A stretch of 64,000 nt of DNA from Streptomyces violaceoruber (lineage in GTDB: Bacteria; Actinomycetota; Actinomycetes; Streptomycetales; Streptomycetaceae): assembly GCA_000720805.1 (NCBI GenBank), contig JODI01000022.1, positions 62,001-126,000 on the forward strand. The letters run 5' to 3'. Below the pieces are notes generated by a model. It had not been told where the DNA came from and did no database searches. It saw nothing but the letters and a program-made list of their open reading frames with translations. The position numbers were made by a program, and so were the translations under genes. Positions 32,098 through 40,995 of the stretch are shown here, piece by piece; the stretch's first letter is position 1, and every line of letters begins with the position of its first letter.

Positions 32098-32270
32098 GTC
32101 GTTCCAAGGGGGCAGTCTCGCCGGTAAGGTGGCCTGCACTGCCCACTTTCACAAGATGCTTCCCATGAGGCACCTTGGGCGGCAGTCGACCGTTACACAT
32201 GTCGTCGTTCCTATTGGACCTTCAAGACCGTCACCCTTGACGCAGTTGCGCGGGGGTCGCAGGAGGCACC

Positions 32271-33584
32271 GTGCTCACCGCGTTCGCCCGGGCGTTCAGG
32301 ACGCCCGACCTGCGCAAGAAGCTGCTCTTCACGCTCGGCATCATCGTGGTCTACCGGGTGGGTACCCACGTGCCGATCCCGGGCGTCGACTACACGGCCG
32401 TCCAGCAGTGTATGGACGAGGCGTCCGCCAACCAGGGCCTGTTCGGTCTGGTGAACATGTTCAGCGGTGGAGCGCTCCTGCAGATCACGATCTTCGCGCT
32501 GGGCATCATGCCGTACATCACCGCGAGCATCATTCTGCAGCTGCTGACCGTCGTGATCCCGCGCCTGGAGGCCCTCAAGAAGGAGGGGCAGGCCGGCACC
32601 GCGAAGATCACGCAGTACACCCGGTACCTGACTGTGGCGCTCGCCATCCTGCAGGGCACCGGCCTGGTCGCCACCGCCCGCAGCGGTGCGCTGTTCAGCG
32701 GTTGCCAGGTCGCCAACAGCATCGTGCCGGACCGCGCGATCTTCACCACCATCGTCATGGTCATCTGCATGACCGCCGGCACCGCCGTCGTGATGTGGCT
32801 CGGTGAGCTCATCACCGACCGCGGCATCGGCAACGGCATGTCGATCCTGATGTTCATCTCGATCGCCGCGACCTTCCCGTCCGCACTGTGGGCCATCAAG
32901 AAGCAGGGCACCCTGGCCGGCGGCTGGATCGAGTTCGGCACGGTCATCGCGGTCGGGCTGGTCATGGTCGGCCTGGTGGTCTTCGTCGAGCAGGCCCAGC
33001 GCCGGATCCCGGTCCAGTACGCGAAGCGGATGATCGGCCGCCGTTCCTACGGCGGTACCTCGACGTACATCCCGTTGAAGGTGAACCAGGCGGGTGTGAT
33101 CCCCGTCATCTTCGCGTCGTCGCTGCTCTACATCCCGGCCCTGGTCGCGCAGTTCTCCAGCGGTACATCGGGCTGGAAGACCTGGATCGAGGGCCACCTC
33201 GTCAAGGGCGACCACCCGATTTACATCACCTTGTACTTCTTGCTCATCGTGTTCTTCGCGTTCTTCTACGTGGCGATCTCCTTCAACCCCGAGGAAGTCG
33301 CCGACAACATGAAGAAGTATGGTGGCTTCATCCCGGGCATCCGGGCTGGCCGACCGACCGCTGAGTACCTGTCGTACGTGCTCAACCGGATCACCTGGCC
33401 GGGTTCGCTGTATCTGGGTCTGATCGCTCTCGTACCAATGATGGCGTTGGTTGGCTTCGGGGCAAGCCAGAACTTCCCGTTCGGCGGGACCAGCATCCTG
33501 ATCATCGTGGGTGTGGGTCTCGAGACGGTGAAGCAGATTGAGAGCCAGCTCCAGCAGCGCAATTACGAAGGGTTCCTCCGCTGA
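32271..33584 (+). CDS. secY: Protein translocase subunit SecY
   Basis: 437 residues, ten hydrophobic helices. Pore of the Sec translocon. GTG start behind AGGAGG. Typical [15 protein letters not shown] (helix 2) and the cytoplasmic loops [31 protein letters not shown] region and [21 protein letters not shown] are intact. Its stop overlaps the adk start (TGATG), so the two are translated together. Confidence 0.99.
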   Translation: MLTAFARAFRTPDLRKKLLFTLGIIVVYRVGTHVPIPGVDYTAVQQCMDEASANQGLFGLVNMFSGGALLQITIFALGIMPYITASIILQLLTVVIPRLEALKKEGQAGTAKITQYTRYLTVALAILQGTGLVATARSGALFSGCQVANSIVPDRAIFTTIVMVICMTAGTAVVMWLGELITDRGIGNGMSILMFISIAATFPSALWAIKKQGTLAGGWIEFGTVIAVGLVMVGLVVFVEQAQRRIPVQYAKRMIGRRSYGGTSTYIPLKVNQAGVIPVIFASSLLYIPALVAQFSSGTSGWKTWIEGHLVKGDHPIYITLYFLLIVFFAFFYVAISFNPEEVADNMKKYGGFIPGIRAGRPTAEYLSYVLNRITWPGSLYLGLIALVPMMALVGFGASQNFPFGGTSILIIVGVGLETVKQIESQLQQRNYEGFLR

Positions 33585-34246
33585 TGCGTATCGTCCTCGT
33601 CGGGCCGCCGGGCGCCGGTAAGGGAACGCAGGCCGCGTTCCTGGCTCAGAACCTGTCGATCCCGCACATCTCCACGGGCGACCTGTTCCGGGCCAACATC
33701 AGCAAGCAGACCGAACTCGGCAAACTGGCGAAGTCCTACATGGACGCGGGCAACCTGGTCCCTGACGAGGTCACCATCGGCATGGCGAAGGACCGCATGG
33801 AGCAGCCCGACGCGGAGAACGGCTTCCTGCTGGACGGCTTCCCGCGCAACGTGTCGCAGGCCGAGGCGCTGGACGAGACGCTCCAGGCCGAGGGCATGCA
33901 GCTGGACGCGGTGCTGGACCTGGAGGTCCCCGAGGAGGAGGTCGTGAAGCGGATCGCCGGCCGGCGTATCTGCCGGCAGGACTCCGCGCACGTCTTCCAC
34001 GTGTCGTACAAGGCGCCGAAGCAGGAAGGCGTCTGCGACGTCTGCGGCGGTGAGCTGTACCAGCGCGACGACGACTCCGAGGAGACCGTCCGCACGCGGC
34101 TGGAGGTCTACCACACGCAGACCGAGCCGATCATCGACTACTACAAGGCGCAGGGCCTGGTGGTCACGATCTCCGCGCTCGGCAAGGTGGAGGACGTGAC
34201 GGCACGGGCCATGGAGGCGCTCAAGCGCGAGGACCACGTCGCGTAG
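33584..34246 (+). CDS. adk: Adenylate kinase
   Basis: 220 residues, long-type enzyme: ATP + AMP to 2 ADP. P-loop GPPGAGKGT (residues 7-15), AMP-site [16 protein letters not shown]. The LID contains [14 protein letters not shown], half of a zinc ribbon; the first pair is reduced to a single Cys (RRICRQDS), so metal binding is doubtful. Translationally coupled to secY, a standard bacterial arrangement. Confidence 0.98.
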   Translation: MRIVLVGPPGAGKGTQAAFLAQNLSIPHISTGDLFRANISKQTELGKLAKSYMDAGNLVPDEVTIGMAKDRMEQPDAENGFLLDGFPRNVSQAEALDETLQAEGMQLDAVLDLEVPEEEVVKRIAGRRICRQDSAHVFHVSYKAPKQEGVCDVCGGELYQRDDDSEETVRTRLEVYHTQTEPIIDYYKAQGLVVTISALGKVEDVTARAMEALKREDHVA

Positions 34247-34259
34247 CGGTTCTTCGCGG

Positions 34260-34316
34260 TCGTTCCTCGTAGTCGCTCTTCCTGTCGTTCGTTCTCGTCG
34301 TTCGTTGCTGGTCGTT
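34260..34316 (+). repeat. TCGTT-rich low-complexity stretch
   Basis: TCGTT occurs six times within 57 bases (34260, 34285, 34289, 34298, 34302, 34312) in a pyrimidine-rich stretch between adk and map. It is immediately followed by the hairpin at 34331. Confidence 0.7.
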
Positions 34317-34330
34317 CTTCGTACGTCGTC

Positions 34331-34366
34331 GCAGCCGCGGTTCCCTTCCGAGGGGGCCGCGGCTGC
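34331..34366 (+). terminator. Hairpin between adk and map
   Basis: Perfect 10-bp outer stem GCAGCCGCGG / CCGCGGCTGC with further C/G pairing inside. It probably ends or attenuates the secY-adk transcript. A TATCGT hexamer at 34381-34386 could be the -10 of a separate map promoter, but no clear -35 precedes it. Confidence 0.7.
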
Positions 34367-34432
34367 TGCGTGGGTGCACGTATCGTTGAGGGCGCCCGTC
34401 CCTCTTCCGGTCCGAGAAAGGCCATCGCCGCC

Positions 34433-35269
34433 ATGGTGCAGATCAAGACCCCCGAGCAGATCGCCAAGATGCGTGAGGCGGGACTGGTCGTCGCCGCCAT
34501 CCACGCGGCGACGCGTGAGGCCGCGGTGCCCGGGGCGACGACCAGGGACCTGGACCAGGTCGCCCGCAAGGTGCTGGCGGAGCACGACGCGAAGCCGAAC
34601 TTCCTGGGCTACGGCGGGTTCCCGGCGACCATCTGCACGTCCGTGAACGAGGTCGTCGTGCACGGCATCCCCTCTGAGGAGGTCGTCCTCAAGGACGGGG
34701 ACATCATCTCCATCGACTGCGGCGCGATCATCGACGGCTGGCACGGCGACGCGGCCTACACGGCCTTCGTGGGCTCGGGCCACGCCCCGGAGCTGATCGA
34801 GCTCTCCCGGGTGACGGAGGAGTCGATGTGGGCCGGCATCGCGGCGATGAAGCCGGGCAACCGGCTCGTGGACGTCTCCCGGGCCATCGAGACGTACATC
34901 CGCCGCCAGCCCAAGCCCGGCGGCGGCCGCTACGGCATCATCGAGGACTACGGCGGCCACGGCATCGGCACCGAGATGCACATGGACCCGCACCTCCTCA
35001 ACTACGTCGACCGCCGTCGCGGCAAGGGCCCCAAGCTGGTCCCCGGCTTCTGCCTCGCCATCGAGCCGATGGTCTCCCTGGGCACCCCCAGGACGGAGGT
35101 CCTCCAGGACGACTGGACGGTCATCACCACCGACGGCACCTGGTCGTCCCACTGGGAGCACTCGGTGGCGCTGACGGAGGAGGGACCGTTGGTCCTGACG
35201 GCTCCGGACGGCGGTAAGGCGAAGCTGGCGGAGCTCGGGGTCGTGGCGGCGCCGGATCCGTCGGTCTGA
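34433..35269 (+). CDS. map: Methionine aminopeptidase, type I
   Basis: 278 residues. Removes the N-terminal methionine from nascent proteins, dinuclear metal enzyme. Metal ligands lie in IDCGAIIDGWHGDAAY (two Asp), GGHGIGTEMH (His), CLAIEPMV (Glu) and HWEHSVAL (Glu). ATG 34433 gives the usual VQIKTPEQIAKMREAG start; GAGAAAGG lies upstream. The frame is open to 34370 but that part is not family-like. Confidence 0.97.
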   Translation: MVQIKTPEQIAKMREAGLVVAAIHAATREAAVPGATTRDLDQVARKVLAEHDAKPNFLGYGGFPATICTSVNEVVVHGIPSEEVVLKDGDIISIDCGAIIDGWHGDAAYTAFVGSGHAPELIELSRVTEESMWAGIAAMKPGNRLVDVSRAIETYIRRQPKPGGGRYGIIEDYGGHGIGTEMHMDPHLLNYVDRRRGKGPKLVPGFCLAIEPMVSLGTPRTEVLQDDWTVITTDGTWSSHWEHSVALTEEGPLVLTAPDGGKAKLAELGVVAAPDPSV

Positions 35270-35292
35270 GCGCGCTGCCCGGTACCGGGGGC

Positions 35293-35340
35293 GCTGCGGG
35301 TCCGTGGCGGCTGGGCACGCAGTTCCCCGCGCGCCCCGGG
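35293..35340 (+). repeat. Dispersed Streptomyces intergenic repeat fragment
   Basis: The text around GCAGTTCCCCGCGC with a preceding GGTCCGTGGCGGCTG matches a short sequence that I recall as very frequent between Streptomyces genes, often downstream of stop codons. Recognition is from memory. Confidence 0.45.
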
Positions 35341-35447
35341 CCCCGCTTCGGTTGGACGGGTTTCGCGCTTCCGGCTGCGGACGGGTCGGATGCAGTGTGC
35401 CGGGTTGTCCTGCTTAGAGATCTCCGCCGTGGGGCAGACTCTCTCGA

Positions 35448-35477
35448 TTCGTCTTTCCGGGTGTGCTGACGTAGACT
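35448..35477 (+). promoter_or_regulatory. Candidate promoter of infA
   Basis: TAGACT at 35472-35477 with TTCGTC 18 bases upstream. The -10 is good, the -35 weak. Position fits a leader of about 85 nt before infA. Confidence 0.45.
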
Positions 35478-35569
35478 AACTCGTCGGCTCTCGTGCACCC
35501 GCATGTCCGCATGCGCCCGTAAGGGACGCAAAGGGAGTCGATCAAGGTAGTCGATTCGAAGGGCGAAGC

Positions 35570-35791
35570 GTGGCCAAGAAGCAAGGTGCCATCGAGATCG
35601 AGGGCACTGTCGTCGAGTCTCTTCCGAACGCCATGTTCAAGGTCGAGCTCCAGAACGGCCACCAGGTCCTGGCACACATCAGCGGCAAGATGCGTATGCA
35701 CTACATCCGCATCCTCCCTGACGACCGGGTCGTGGTGGAGCTGTCTCCGTACGACCTGACGCGTGGCCGGATCGTCTACCGGTACAAGTAG
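35570..35791 (+). CDS. infA: Translation initiation factor IF-1
   Basis: 73 residues, single OB fold. Binds the 30S A site during initiation. [21 protein letters not shown] region and [21 protein letters not shown] core (here LPDD) are as expected. GTG start. Followed by rpmJ and rpsM, the usual actinobacterial alpha-operon order. Confidence 0.99.
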   Translation: MAKKQGAIEIEGTVVESLPNAMFKVELQNGHQVLAHISGKMRMHYIRILPDDRVVVELSPYDLTRGRIVYRYK

Positions 35792-35855
35792 ATCTTGCCC
35801 ACGTCCCGTGCCACGGCGCGGGGCCGCCGGCAACTGACCCGGAGAACCTCACCCC

Positions 35856-35969
35856 ATGAAGGTCAAGCCGAGCGTCAAGAAGATCTGCGACAAGTGCAGG
35901 GTGATCCGCCGTCACGGTCGGGTCATGGTCATCTGCGACAACCCGCGCCACAAGCAGCGCCAGGGCTGA
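35856..35969 (+). CDS. rpmJ: 50S ribosomal protein L36
   Basis: 37 residues: [20 protein letters not shown] continuing to a TGA at 35967. Zinc-binding form with Cys11, Cys14, Cys27 and His32. ATG preceded by CCGGAGAACC. Too short for most automatic searches, but position between infA and rpsM and sequence make it certain. Confidence 0.98.
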   Translation: MKVKPSVKKICDKCRVIRRHGRVMVICDNPRHKQRQG

Positions 35970-36042
35970 TCGCACACAGATCCACCCTCTGCATCCGCAG
36001 AAATTCGCGCGACGCGAGCTGAACATGTTCATACGCAGGATC

Positions 36043-36084
36043 CGGGCGAGCCATCGCCCGACACCCCCGGTTCGGAGGCCGGGG
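36043..36084 (+). promoter_or_regulatory. Two adjacent hairpins in the rpmJ-rpsM gap
   Basis: CGGGCGA / TCGCCCG (perfect 7 bp, loop GCCA) followed at once by CCCCGG / CCGGGG. They lie 75-117 bases before rpsM. In E. coli the alpha-operon leader before rpsM binds S4; whether this is an equivalent is unknown, and rpsD is not in the window. Confidence 0.6.
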
Positions 36085-36159
36085 ACCCGGTTCGTACCTG
36101 GTACGGCGGCTGGGAGTCGGTCCTGTGGAAGACCTCCGAAGATCAACTGGAGCCATTGA

Positions 36160-36540
36160 ATGGCACGCGTTTCCGGTGTTGACATCCCGCGCGAAAAGCG
36201 CGTGGAGATCGCCCTCACCTACGTGTTCGGCATCGGCCGGACTCTCTCGCAGCAGACGCTCGCTGCCACCGGCGTGGACCCGAACACCCGTGTTCGCGAC
36301 CTCTCCGAGGAGCAGCTCGTCGCGATCCGCGAGTACGTCGACAACAACATCAAGACCGAGGGTGACCTCCGTCGCGAGGTCCAGGCCGACATCCGCCGCA
36401 AGGTCGAGATCGGTACCTACCAGGGTCTCCGTCACCGTCGCGGTCTGCCCGTTCGCGGTCAGCGCACCAGCACGAACGCTCGTACCCGCAAGGGCCCGCG
36501 TCGCGCCATCGCCGGCAAGAAGAAGCCGGGCAAGAAGTAG
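36160..36540 (+). CDS. rpsM: 30S ribosomal protein S13
   Basis: 126 residues. 30S head protein bridging to L5. [26 protein letters not shown] start and the basic tail [19 protein letters not shown] are standard. Followed by rpsK and rpoA; rpsD, which lies here in E. coli, is absent, as is usual in Streptomyces. Confidence 0.99.
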   Translation: MARVSGVDIPREKRVEIALTYVFGIGRTLSQQTLAATGVDPNTRVRDLSEEQLVAIREYVDNNIKTEGDLRREVQADIRRKVEIGTYQGLRHRRGLPVRGQRTSTNARTRKGPRRAIAGKKKPGKK

Positions 36541-36606
36541 TCCGCAGCGGACTCGCCGTCCAGCGGTCTTCGCTGTAGGACCGACCACCTCCCGTAGGAG
36601 ATATAG

Positions 36607-37011
36607 ATGCCCCCCAAGGGTCGTCAGGGCGCTGCCAAGAAGGTGCGCCGCAAGGAAAAGAAGAACGTCGCTCACGGCCACGCGCACATCAAGAGCACGT
36701 TCAACAACACGATCGTCTCGATCACGGACCCCTCGGGCAACGTGATCTCCTGGGCCTCCGCCGGCCACGTCGGCTTCAAGGGCTCGCGCAAGTCCACCCC
36801 CTTCGCCGCGCAGATGGCCGCCGAGTCGGCCGCCCGCCGCGCGCAGGAGCACGGCATGCGCAAGGTCGACGTCTTCGTCAAGGGCCCGGGTTCGGGCCGT
36901 GAGACGGCCATCCGTTCGCTGCAGGCGACCGGTCTCGAGGTCGGCTCCATCCAGGACGTCACCCCCACCCCGCACAACGGCTGCCGTCCGCCCAAGCGCC
37001 GCCGCGTCTGA
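36607..37011 (+). CDS. rpsK: 30S ribosomal protein S11
   Basis: 134 residues. Platform protein near the mRNA exit. Conserved [20 protein letters not shown] and [14 protein letters not shown] lysine-rich N-terminus of 18 residues precedes the core. Followed by a 140-base gap with two hairpins before rpoA. Confidence 0.99.
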   Translation: MPPKGRQGAAKKVRRKEKKNVAHGHAHIKSTFNNTIVSITDPSGNVISWASAGHVGFKGSRKSTPFAAQMAAESAARRAQEHGMRKVDVFVKGPGSGRETAIRSLQATGLEVGSIQDVTPTPHNGCRPPKRRRV

Positions 37012-37033
37012 GGCCAGGTTGTCTTGAGGTTGC

Positions 37034-37102
37034 GGGCGGTACGGCTCTTCGGGGCGGTACCGCCCGTACCCTTGCAGTACCCCGCACTTTCGTCGGTGCG
37101 GG
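37034..37102 (+). promoter_or_regulatory. Two hairpins between rpsK and rpoA
   Basis: GGGCGGTAC / GTACCGCCC (37034-37065, 9 bp perfect) and CCCGCAC / GTGCGGG (37081-37102, 7 bp perfect). They may uncouple rpoA levels from the ribosomal genes upstream. No convincing -35/-10 pair was found after them. Confidence 0.65.
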
Positions 37103-37151
37103 TCCGTCGGGCGTCAAATAGCGGGCGTCCACGAAAAAAGGATCTCCACAC

Positions 37152-38174
37152 ATGCTGATCGCTCAGCGTCCCTCGTTGACCGAAGAGGTCGTCGACGAAT
37201 TCCGCTCCCGGTTCGTGATCGAGCCGCTGGAGCCGGGCTTCGGTTACACCCTCGGCAACTCCCTGCGTCGTACGCTCCTCTCCTCGATCCCGGGTGCGGC
37301 GGTCACGTCCATCCGTATCGACGGCGTTCTGCACGAGTTCACCACCGTGCCGGGCGTCAAGGAGGACGTCACCGACCTGATCCTCAACATCAAGCAGCTG
37401 GTCGTCTCCTCGGAGCACGACGAGCCGGTCGTGATGTACCTGCGCAAGCAGGGCCCGGGTCTGGTCACCGCCGCCGACATCGCGCCCCCGGCCGGTGTCG
37501 AGGTGCACAACCCCGACCTCGTCCTCGCCACGCTCAACGGCAAGGGCAAGCTGGAGATGGAGCTGACGGTCGAGCGTGGCCGCGGTTATGTCTCCGCCGT
37601 ACAGAACAAGCAGGTGGGGCAGGAGATCGGCCGCATTCCGGTCGACTCCATCTACTCGCCGGTGCTGAAGGTCACGTACAAGGTCGAGGCCACGCGTGTC
37701 GAGCAGCGCACCGACTTCGACAAGCTGATCGTCGACGTCGAGACCAAGCAGGCCATGCGTCCCCGTGACGCCATGGCGTCGGCCGGCAAGACCCTGGTCG
37801 AGCTGTTCGGTCTGGCGCGCGAGCTCAACATCGACGCCGAGGGCATCGACATGGGTCCGTCCCCGACGGACGCCGCGCTCGCCGCCGATCTCGCCCTGCC
37901 GATCGAGGAGCTCGAGCTCACCGTTCGGTCGTACAACTGCCTCAAGCGCGAGGGCATCCACTCCGTGGGTGAGCTCGTGGCTCGTTCCGAGGCCGACCTG
38001 CTCGACATCCGCAACTTCGGTGCGAAGTCGATCGACGAGGTCAAGGCGAAGCTGGCCGGCATGGGCCTGGCCCTGAAGGACAGCCCGCCCGGATTCGACC
38101 CCACGGCCGCCGCGGACGCCTTCGGCGCGGACGACGACGCGGACGCGGGTTTCGTGGAGACCGAGCAGTACTGA
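37152..38174 (+). CDS. rpoA: RNA polymerase alpha subunit
   Basis: 340 residues. N-terminal domain (about 1-230) dimerises and assembles the core enzyme; a linker leads to the C-terminal domain ([23 protein letters not shown], residues about 250-310) that contacts UP elements and activators. The acidic, Asp/Ala-rich tail ([14 protein letters not shown]) is typical of Streptomyces. AAAAAAGGA before the ATG. Confidence 0.99.
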   Translation: MLIAQRPSLTEEVVDEFRSRFVIEPLEPGFGYTLGNSLRRTLLSSIPGAAVTSIRIDGVLHEFTTVPGVKEDVTDLILNIKQLVVSSEHDEPVVMYLRKQGPGLVTAADIAPPAGVEVHNPDLVLATLNGKGKLEMELTVERGRGYVSAVQNKQVGQEIGRIPVDSIYSPVLKVTYKVEATRVEQRTDFDKLIVDVETKQAMRPRDAMASAGKTLVELFGLARELNIDAEGIDMGPSPTDAALAADLALPIEELELTVRSYNCLKREGIHSVGELVARSEADLLDIRNFGAKSIDEVKAKLAGMGLALKDSPPGFDPTAAADAFGADDDADAGFVETEQY

Positions 38175-38185
38175 TCGGTGCCACC

Positions 38186-38212
38186 TCCGGGGGTCTCGCG
38201 CAGACCCCCGGA
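38186..38212 (+). promoter_or_regulatory. Perfect hairpin between rpoA and rplQ
   Basis: TCCGGGGGTCT / AGACCCCCGGA, 11 bp without a mismatch, loop CGCGC, 11 bases after the rpoA stop. It is terminator-like but rplQ follows 78 bases later. Confidence 0.75.
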
Positions 38213-38290
38213 TCTCCGACGGGCGACCGCCCGCTCGGATACTGACTCCGGTACCTGATACGGCCGGGGCAGACACCTAGGAGAAAGACC

Positions 38291-38797
38291 ATGCCGAAGC
38301 CCACCAAGGGTGCCCGTCTGGGCGGCAGTGCCGCGCACGAGAAGCTGCTCCTCGCGAACCTCGCGAAGTCGCTCTTCGAGCACGGCCGCATCACCACCAC
38401 CGAGGCGAAGGCGCGCAGGCTGCGTCCGTACGCCGAGCGTCTGGTCACCAAGGCGAAGAAGGGCGACCTTCACAACCGCCGTCAGGTGCTCCAGGTGATC
38501 ACGGACAAGAGCATCGTCCACACGCTCTTCACCGAGATCGGCCCGCGCTACGAGAACCGTCCCGGTGGCTACACCCGCATCACCAAGATCGGTAACCGCC
38601 GTGGCGACAACGCGCCCATGGCTGTCATCGAGCTGGTCGAGGCGCTGACGGTCGCGCAGCAGGCGACAGGTGAGGCCGAGGCCGCCACCAAGCGTGCCGC
38701 CAAGGACGCCGAGGCTCCGGCGGCCGAGGAGACCAAGGTCGACACGACCAAGGCCGACGAGGCCGAGGACGCCGCCGAGGAGTCCAAGGACGCCTGA
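38291..38797 (+). CDS. rplQ: 50S ribosomal protein L17
   Basis: 168 residues. The conserved core ([18 protein letters not shown] to [11 protein letters not shown]) covers about 120 residues; the last 45 form an acidic Ala/Glu/Asp-rich tail ([20 protein letters not shown]) found in actinobacterial L17. Last gene of the ribosomal superoperon, followed by a strong terminator. Confidence 0.99.
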   Translation: MPKPTKGARLGGSAAHEKLLLANLAKSLFEHGRITTTEAKARRLRPYAERLVTKAKKGDLHNRRQVLQVITDKSIVHTLFTEIGPRYENRPGGYTRITKIGNRRGDNAPMAVIELVEALTVAQQATGEAEAATKRAAKDAEAPAAEETKVDTTKADEAEDAAEESKDA

Positions 38798-38814
38798 GGC
38801 ATCACCTCGCGTCG

Positions 38815-38846
38815 AGCGGGTCCGCCCCCTGCGGGGCGGGCCCGCT
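38815..38846 (+). terminator. Intrinsic terminator after rplQ
   Basis: AGCGGGTCCGCCCC / GGGGCGGGCCCGCT, 14 bp with one wobble pair, loop CTGC, followed by TTTCACGTTTT. truA starts 43 bases later with its own ribosome site. Confidence 0.9.
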
Positions 38847-38888
38847 TTCACGTTTTCCGCAGTGATGCAGCGCTGAGAGGATCTAGGG

Positions 38889-39755
38889 GTGAGTGACGAA
38901 GTACAGCCCGGGTTCGTGCGGGTGCGGATGGACCTCTCGTACGACGGGACCGAGTTCTCCGGGTGGGCCAAGCAGGCCGGCGGACGGCGGACCGTGCAGG
39001 GGGAGATCGAGGACGCCCTGCGGACCGTGACGCGGTCGAAGGACACCACGTACGAGCTGACCGTGGCCGGGCGGACCGATGCCGGGGTGCACGCGCGCGG
39101 GCAGGTGGCGCACGTGGATCTGCCGGAGGGGCTCTGGGCCGAGCATCGGGAGAAGCTGCTGAAGCGGCTCGCCGGGCGGCTGTCGAAGGACGTGCGCGTG
39201 TGGTCCCTGACCGAGGCCCCGGCCGGCTTCAACGCGCGGTTCTCGGCGATCTGGCGGCGGTACGCGTACCGGGTCACCGACAATCCCGGCGGCGTCGACC
39301 CGTTGCTGCGGGGCCACGTCCTCTGGCACGACTGGCCGCTCGACGTCGACGCCATGAACGAGGCCGCCGGGCGGCTGCTCGGGGAGCACGACTTCGCCGC
39401 CTACTGCAAGCGGCGGGAGGGCGCGACCACGATCCGCACGCTTCAGGAGCTGAGCCTGCGACGGGGCGACGACGGGATCATCACCGCGACCGTGCGCGCT
39501 GACGCCTTCTGCCACAACATGGTGCGCTCGCTCATCGGGGCGCTGCTGTTCGTGGGGGACGGGCATCGCGGGACGGAGTGGCCGGGGAAGGTGCTCGCGG
39601 CCGGCGTACGGGATTCGGCGGTGCATGTCGTACGGCCGCACGGGCTGACGCTGGAGGAGGTCGGCTACCCGGCCGACGAGTTGCTGGCCGCGCGCAACCT
39701 GGAGGCGCGAAATCGCCGGTTCTTGCCTGGTTCGTCCGGGTGTGCAACCTGTTGA
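38889..39755 (+). CDS. truA: tRNA pseudouridine(38-40) synthase TruA
   Basis: 288 residues. Converts uridine to pseudouridine at positions 38-40 of the anticodon stem-loop. Catalytic Asp64 lies in [28 protein letters not shown] is the second conserved block. GTG start behind GAGAGGA. It stands after a strong terminator, so it may need read-through or a local promoter. Confidence 0.97.
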   Translation: MSDEVQPGFVRVRMDLSYDGTEFSGWAKQAGGRRTVQGEIEDALRTVTRSKDTTYELTVAGRTDAGVHARGQVAHVDLPEGLWAEHREKLLKRLAGRLSKDVRVWSLTEAPAGFNARFSAIWRRYAYRVTDNPGGVDPLLRGHVLWHDWPLDVDAMNEAAGRLLGEHDFAAYCKRREGATTIRTLQELSLRRGDDGIITATVRADAFCHNMVRSLIGALLFVGDGHRGTEWPGKVLAAGVRDSAVHVVRPHGLTLEEVGYPADELLAARNLEARNRRFLPGSSGCATC

Positions 39756-40049
39756 TTACGTAACTTAAAGGAAGCCATTGGGGTCATAGTCGGATTTACC
39801 AGATGTACGGCTCCATGTCTCCCTAACGCATCCCGCACCCCTTGGATACTTCTTCACTAGCCCCTTTGTTCGCAGAGGCTTGAGGTGGGGGTCGTCGGGC
39901 CAGTGGCCCGGAGGGTGGGGCTGCCGTCCATTGACTCTGCCCGCATGTCCTGAGCGGCCGGTGCCGGGGGGCGTCGCTCCGCCCGGCACGGAGGAAGGCG
40001 TGGCGCCGAACGGGCACCGCTGGGGCCGCTGCCCGCGCCGCCTTCGCAT
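39756..40049. other. Non-coding stretch after truA
   Basis: No gene seen. The first 90 bases are AT-richer than the surroundings (TTGATTACGTAACTTAAAGG). A hairpin with arms GTGCCGGG (39961-39968) and CCCGGCAC (39982-39989) is present. Confidence 0.5.
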
Positions 40050-40408
40050 GCGGAGAAGTACTCGTACGTCAAACGGCGCCTGTGGGTTCTGACGCTGGCC
40101 TGCTGTCCCGGTTCGCCAACCGCTATGCCCTGACCGTGCTCGGCACGACGATCCGCGACATCACGGCCGGCTTCAACCTGTGGTCGGCCGCCACTTCGCG
40201 TGACGTGGATCTCACGGCCCTGGACAGCGCCGGCTACAGCTTCCAGGCCGAGCTGAAGTTCAAGGCCGTCCGGGCCGGTCACGGCGCCGTCGAGATCCCG
40301 ATCCGGTTCGAGGAACGCACCGAGGGAGTGTCCAAGATGAGCTTCGCGGCGCAGGTCGAGTCGGCGCTGGTGCCGCTGCGCCTGCGGATGCGCAACCGGC
40401 GGAGCTGA
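40050..40408 (+). pseudogene. Glycosyltransferase remnant, two gene pieces joined
   Basis: From 40082 the frame encodes the last 108 residues of a dolichol-phosphate-mannose-synthase-like GT2 enzyme: SRFANRYALTVLG, IRDITAGFNLWSA, GYSFQAELKFKAV, EIPIRFEERTEGVSKMS. The catalytic N-terminal 130 residues are missing. Just upstream, in a different frame (about 40050-40100), the text EKYSYVKRRLWVLTLAC looks like the N-terminus of another membrane glycosyltransferase. The two meet near 40100, as expected from a deletion that fused the start of one gene to the end of another. gtrA follows three bases after the stop. Confidence 0.65.
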
Positions 40409-40411
40409 GGC

Positions 40412-40963
40412 ATGAGCGGACGGCACGCGCTCCCTTCGCGGCTCGGGGGCCTGTACCGCGAGATCGCGAAGTTCGGCCTGGTGGGGCTCTCGGGATTCGT
40501 GATCAATCTCGCGGTCTTCAATGTCATCAGGAGCCTCGCCCAGTGGCCCACCGTCAGGGCGAGTGTCCTGGCGACGGCCTGCGCCATCGTGGGCAACTAC
40601 CTCGGCCTGCGGTACTTCACGTACCGGGACCGCGGCCAGGACGCCCGGATCGGCCGGCAGAAGGAGTTGGGCCTCTTCCTCTTCTTCAGCGCGATCGGCC
40701 TGGTCATCGAGAACGCGGTCCTCTACACGACCACCTACGGATTCGGCTGGGACAGCACACTCGCCAACAACGCCTGCAAGTTCCTCGGCATCGGCATCGC
40801 GACCCTGTTCCGTTTCTGGTCCTACCGGACGTGGGTCTTCAGGCCGGGCGGCCCTCTGCCCGAGAAGACCGCGGCCGTCGCGCGGGGTGGCCCGCACGCC
40901 GTGCGCACTCCGTCCGCCGCGTCACCCGAACCCGTCCTGAACGGGCCCTGGCAGCCTTCATGA
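40412..40963 (+). CDS. GtrA-family membrane protein
   Basis: 183 residues, four hydrophobic helices, cytoplasmic N-terminus. GtrA-like proteins are thought to flip or pass polyprenyl-linked sugars, usually next to a dolichol-phosphate-mannose-synthase-like enzyme, which here is the truncated gene just upstream. EIAKFGLVGLSGFVINLAVF and the last-helix motif RFWSYRTWVF are typical. The Pro/Ala-rich tail of 35 residues is not conserved. With its partner broken, the function is uncertain. Confidence 0.9.
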   Translation: MSGRHALPSRLGGLYREIAKFGLVGLSGFVINLAVFNVIRSLAQWPTVRASVLATACAIVGNYLGLRYFTYRDRGQDARIGRQKELGLFLFFSAIGLVIENAVLYTTTYGFGWDSTLANNACKFLGIGIATLFRFWSYRTWVFRPGGPLPEKTAAVARGGPHAVRTPSAASPEPVLNGPWQPS

Positions 40964-40995
40964 CGGTGTCGGGCCGGGTGCCGGACGGGTGAGCG

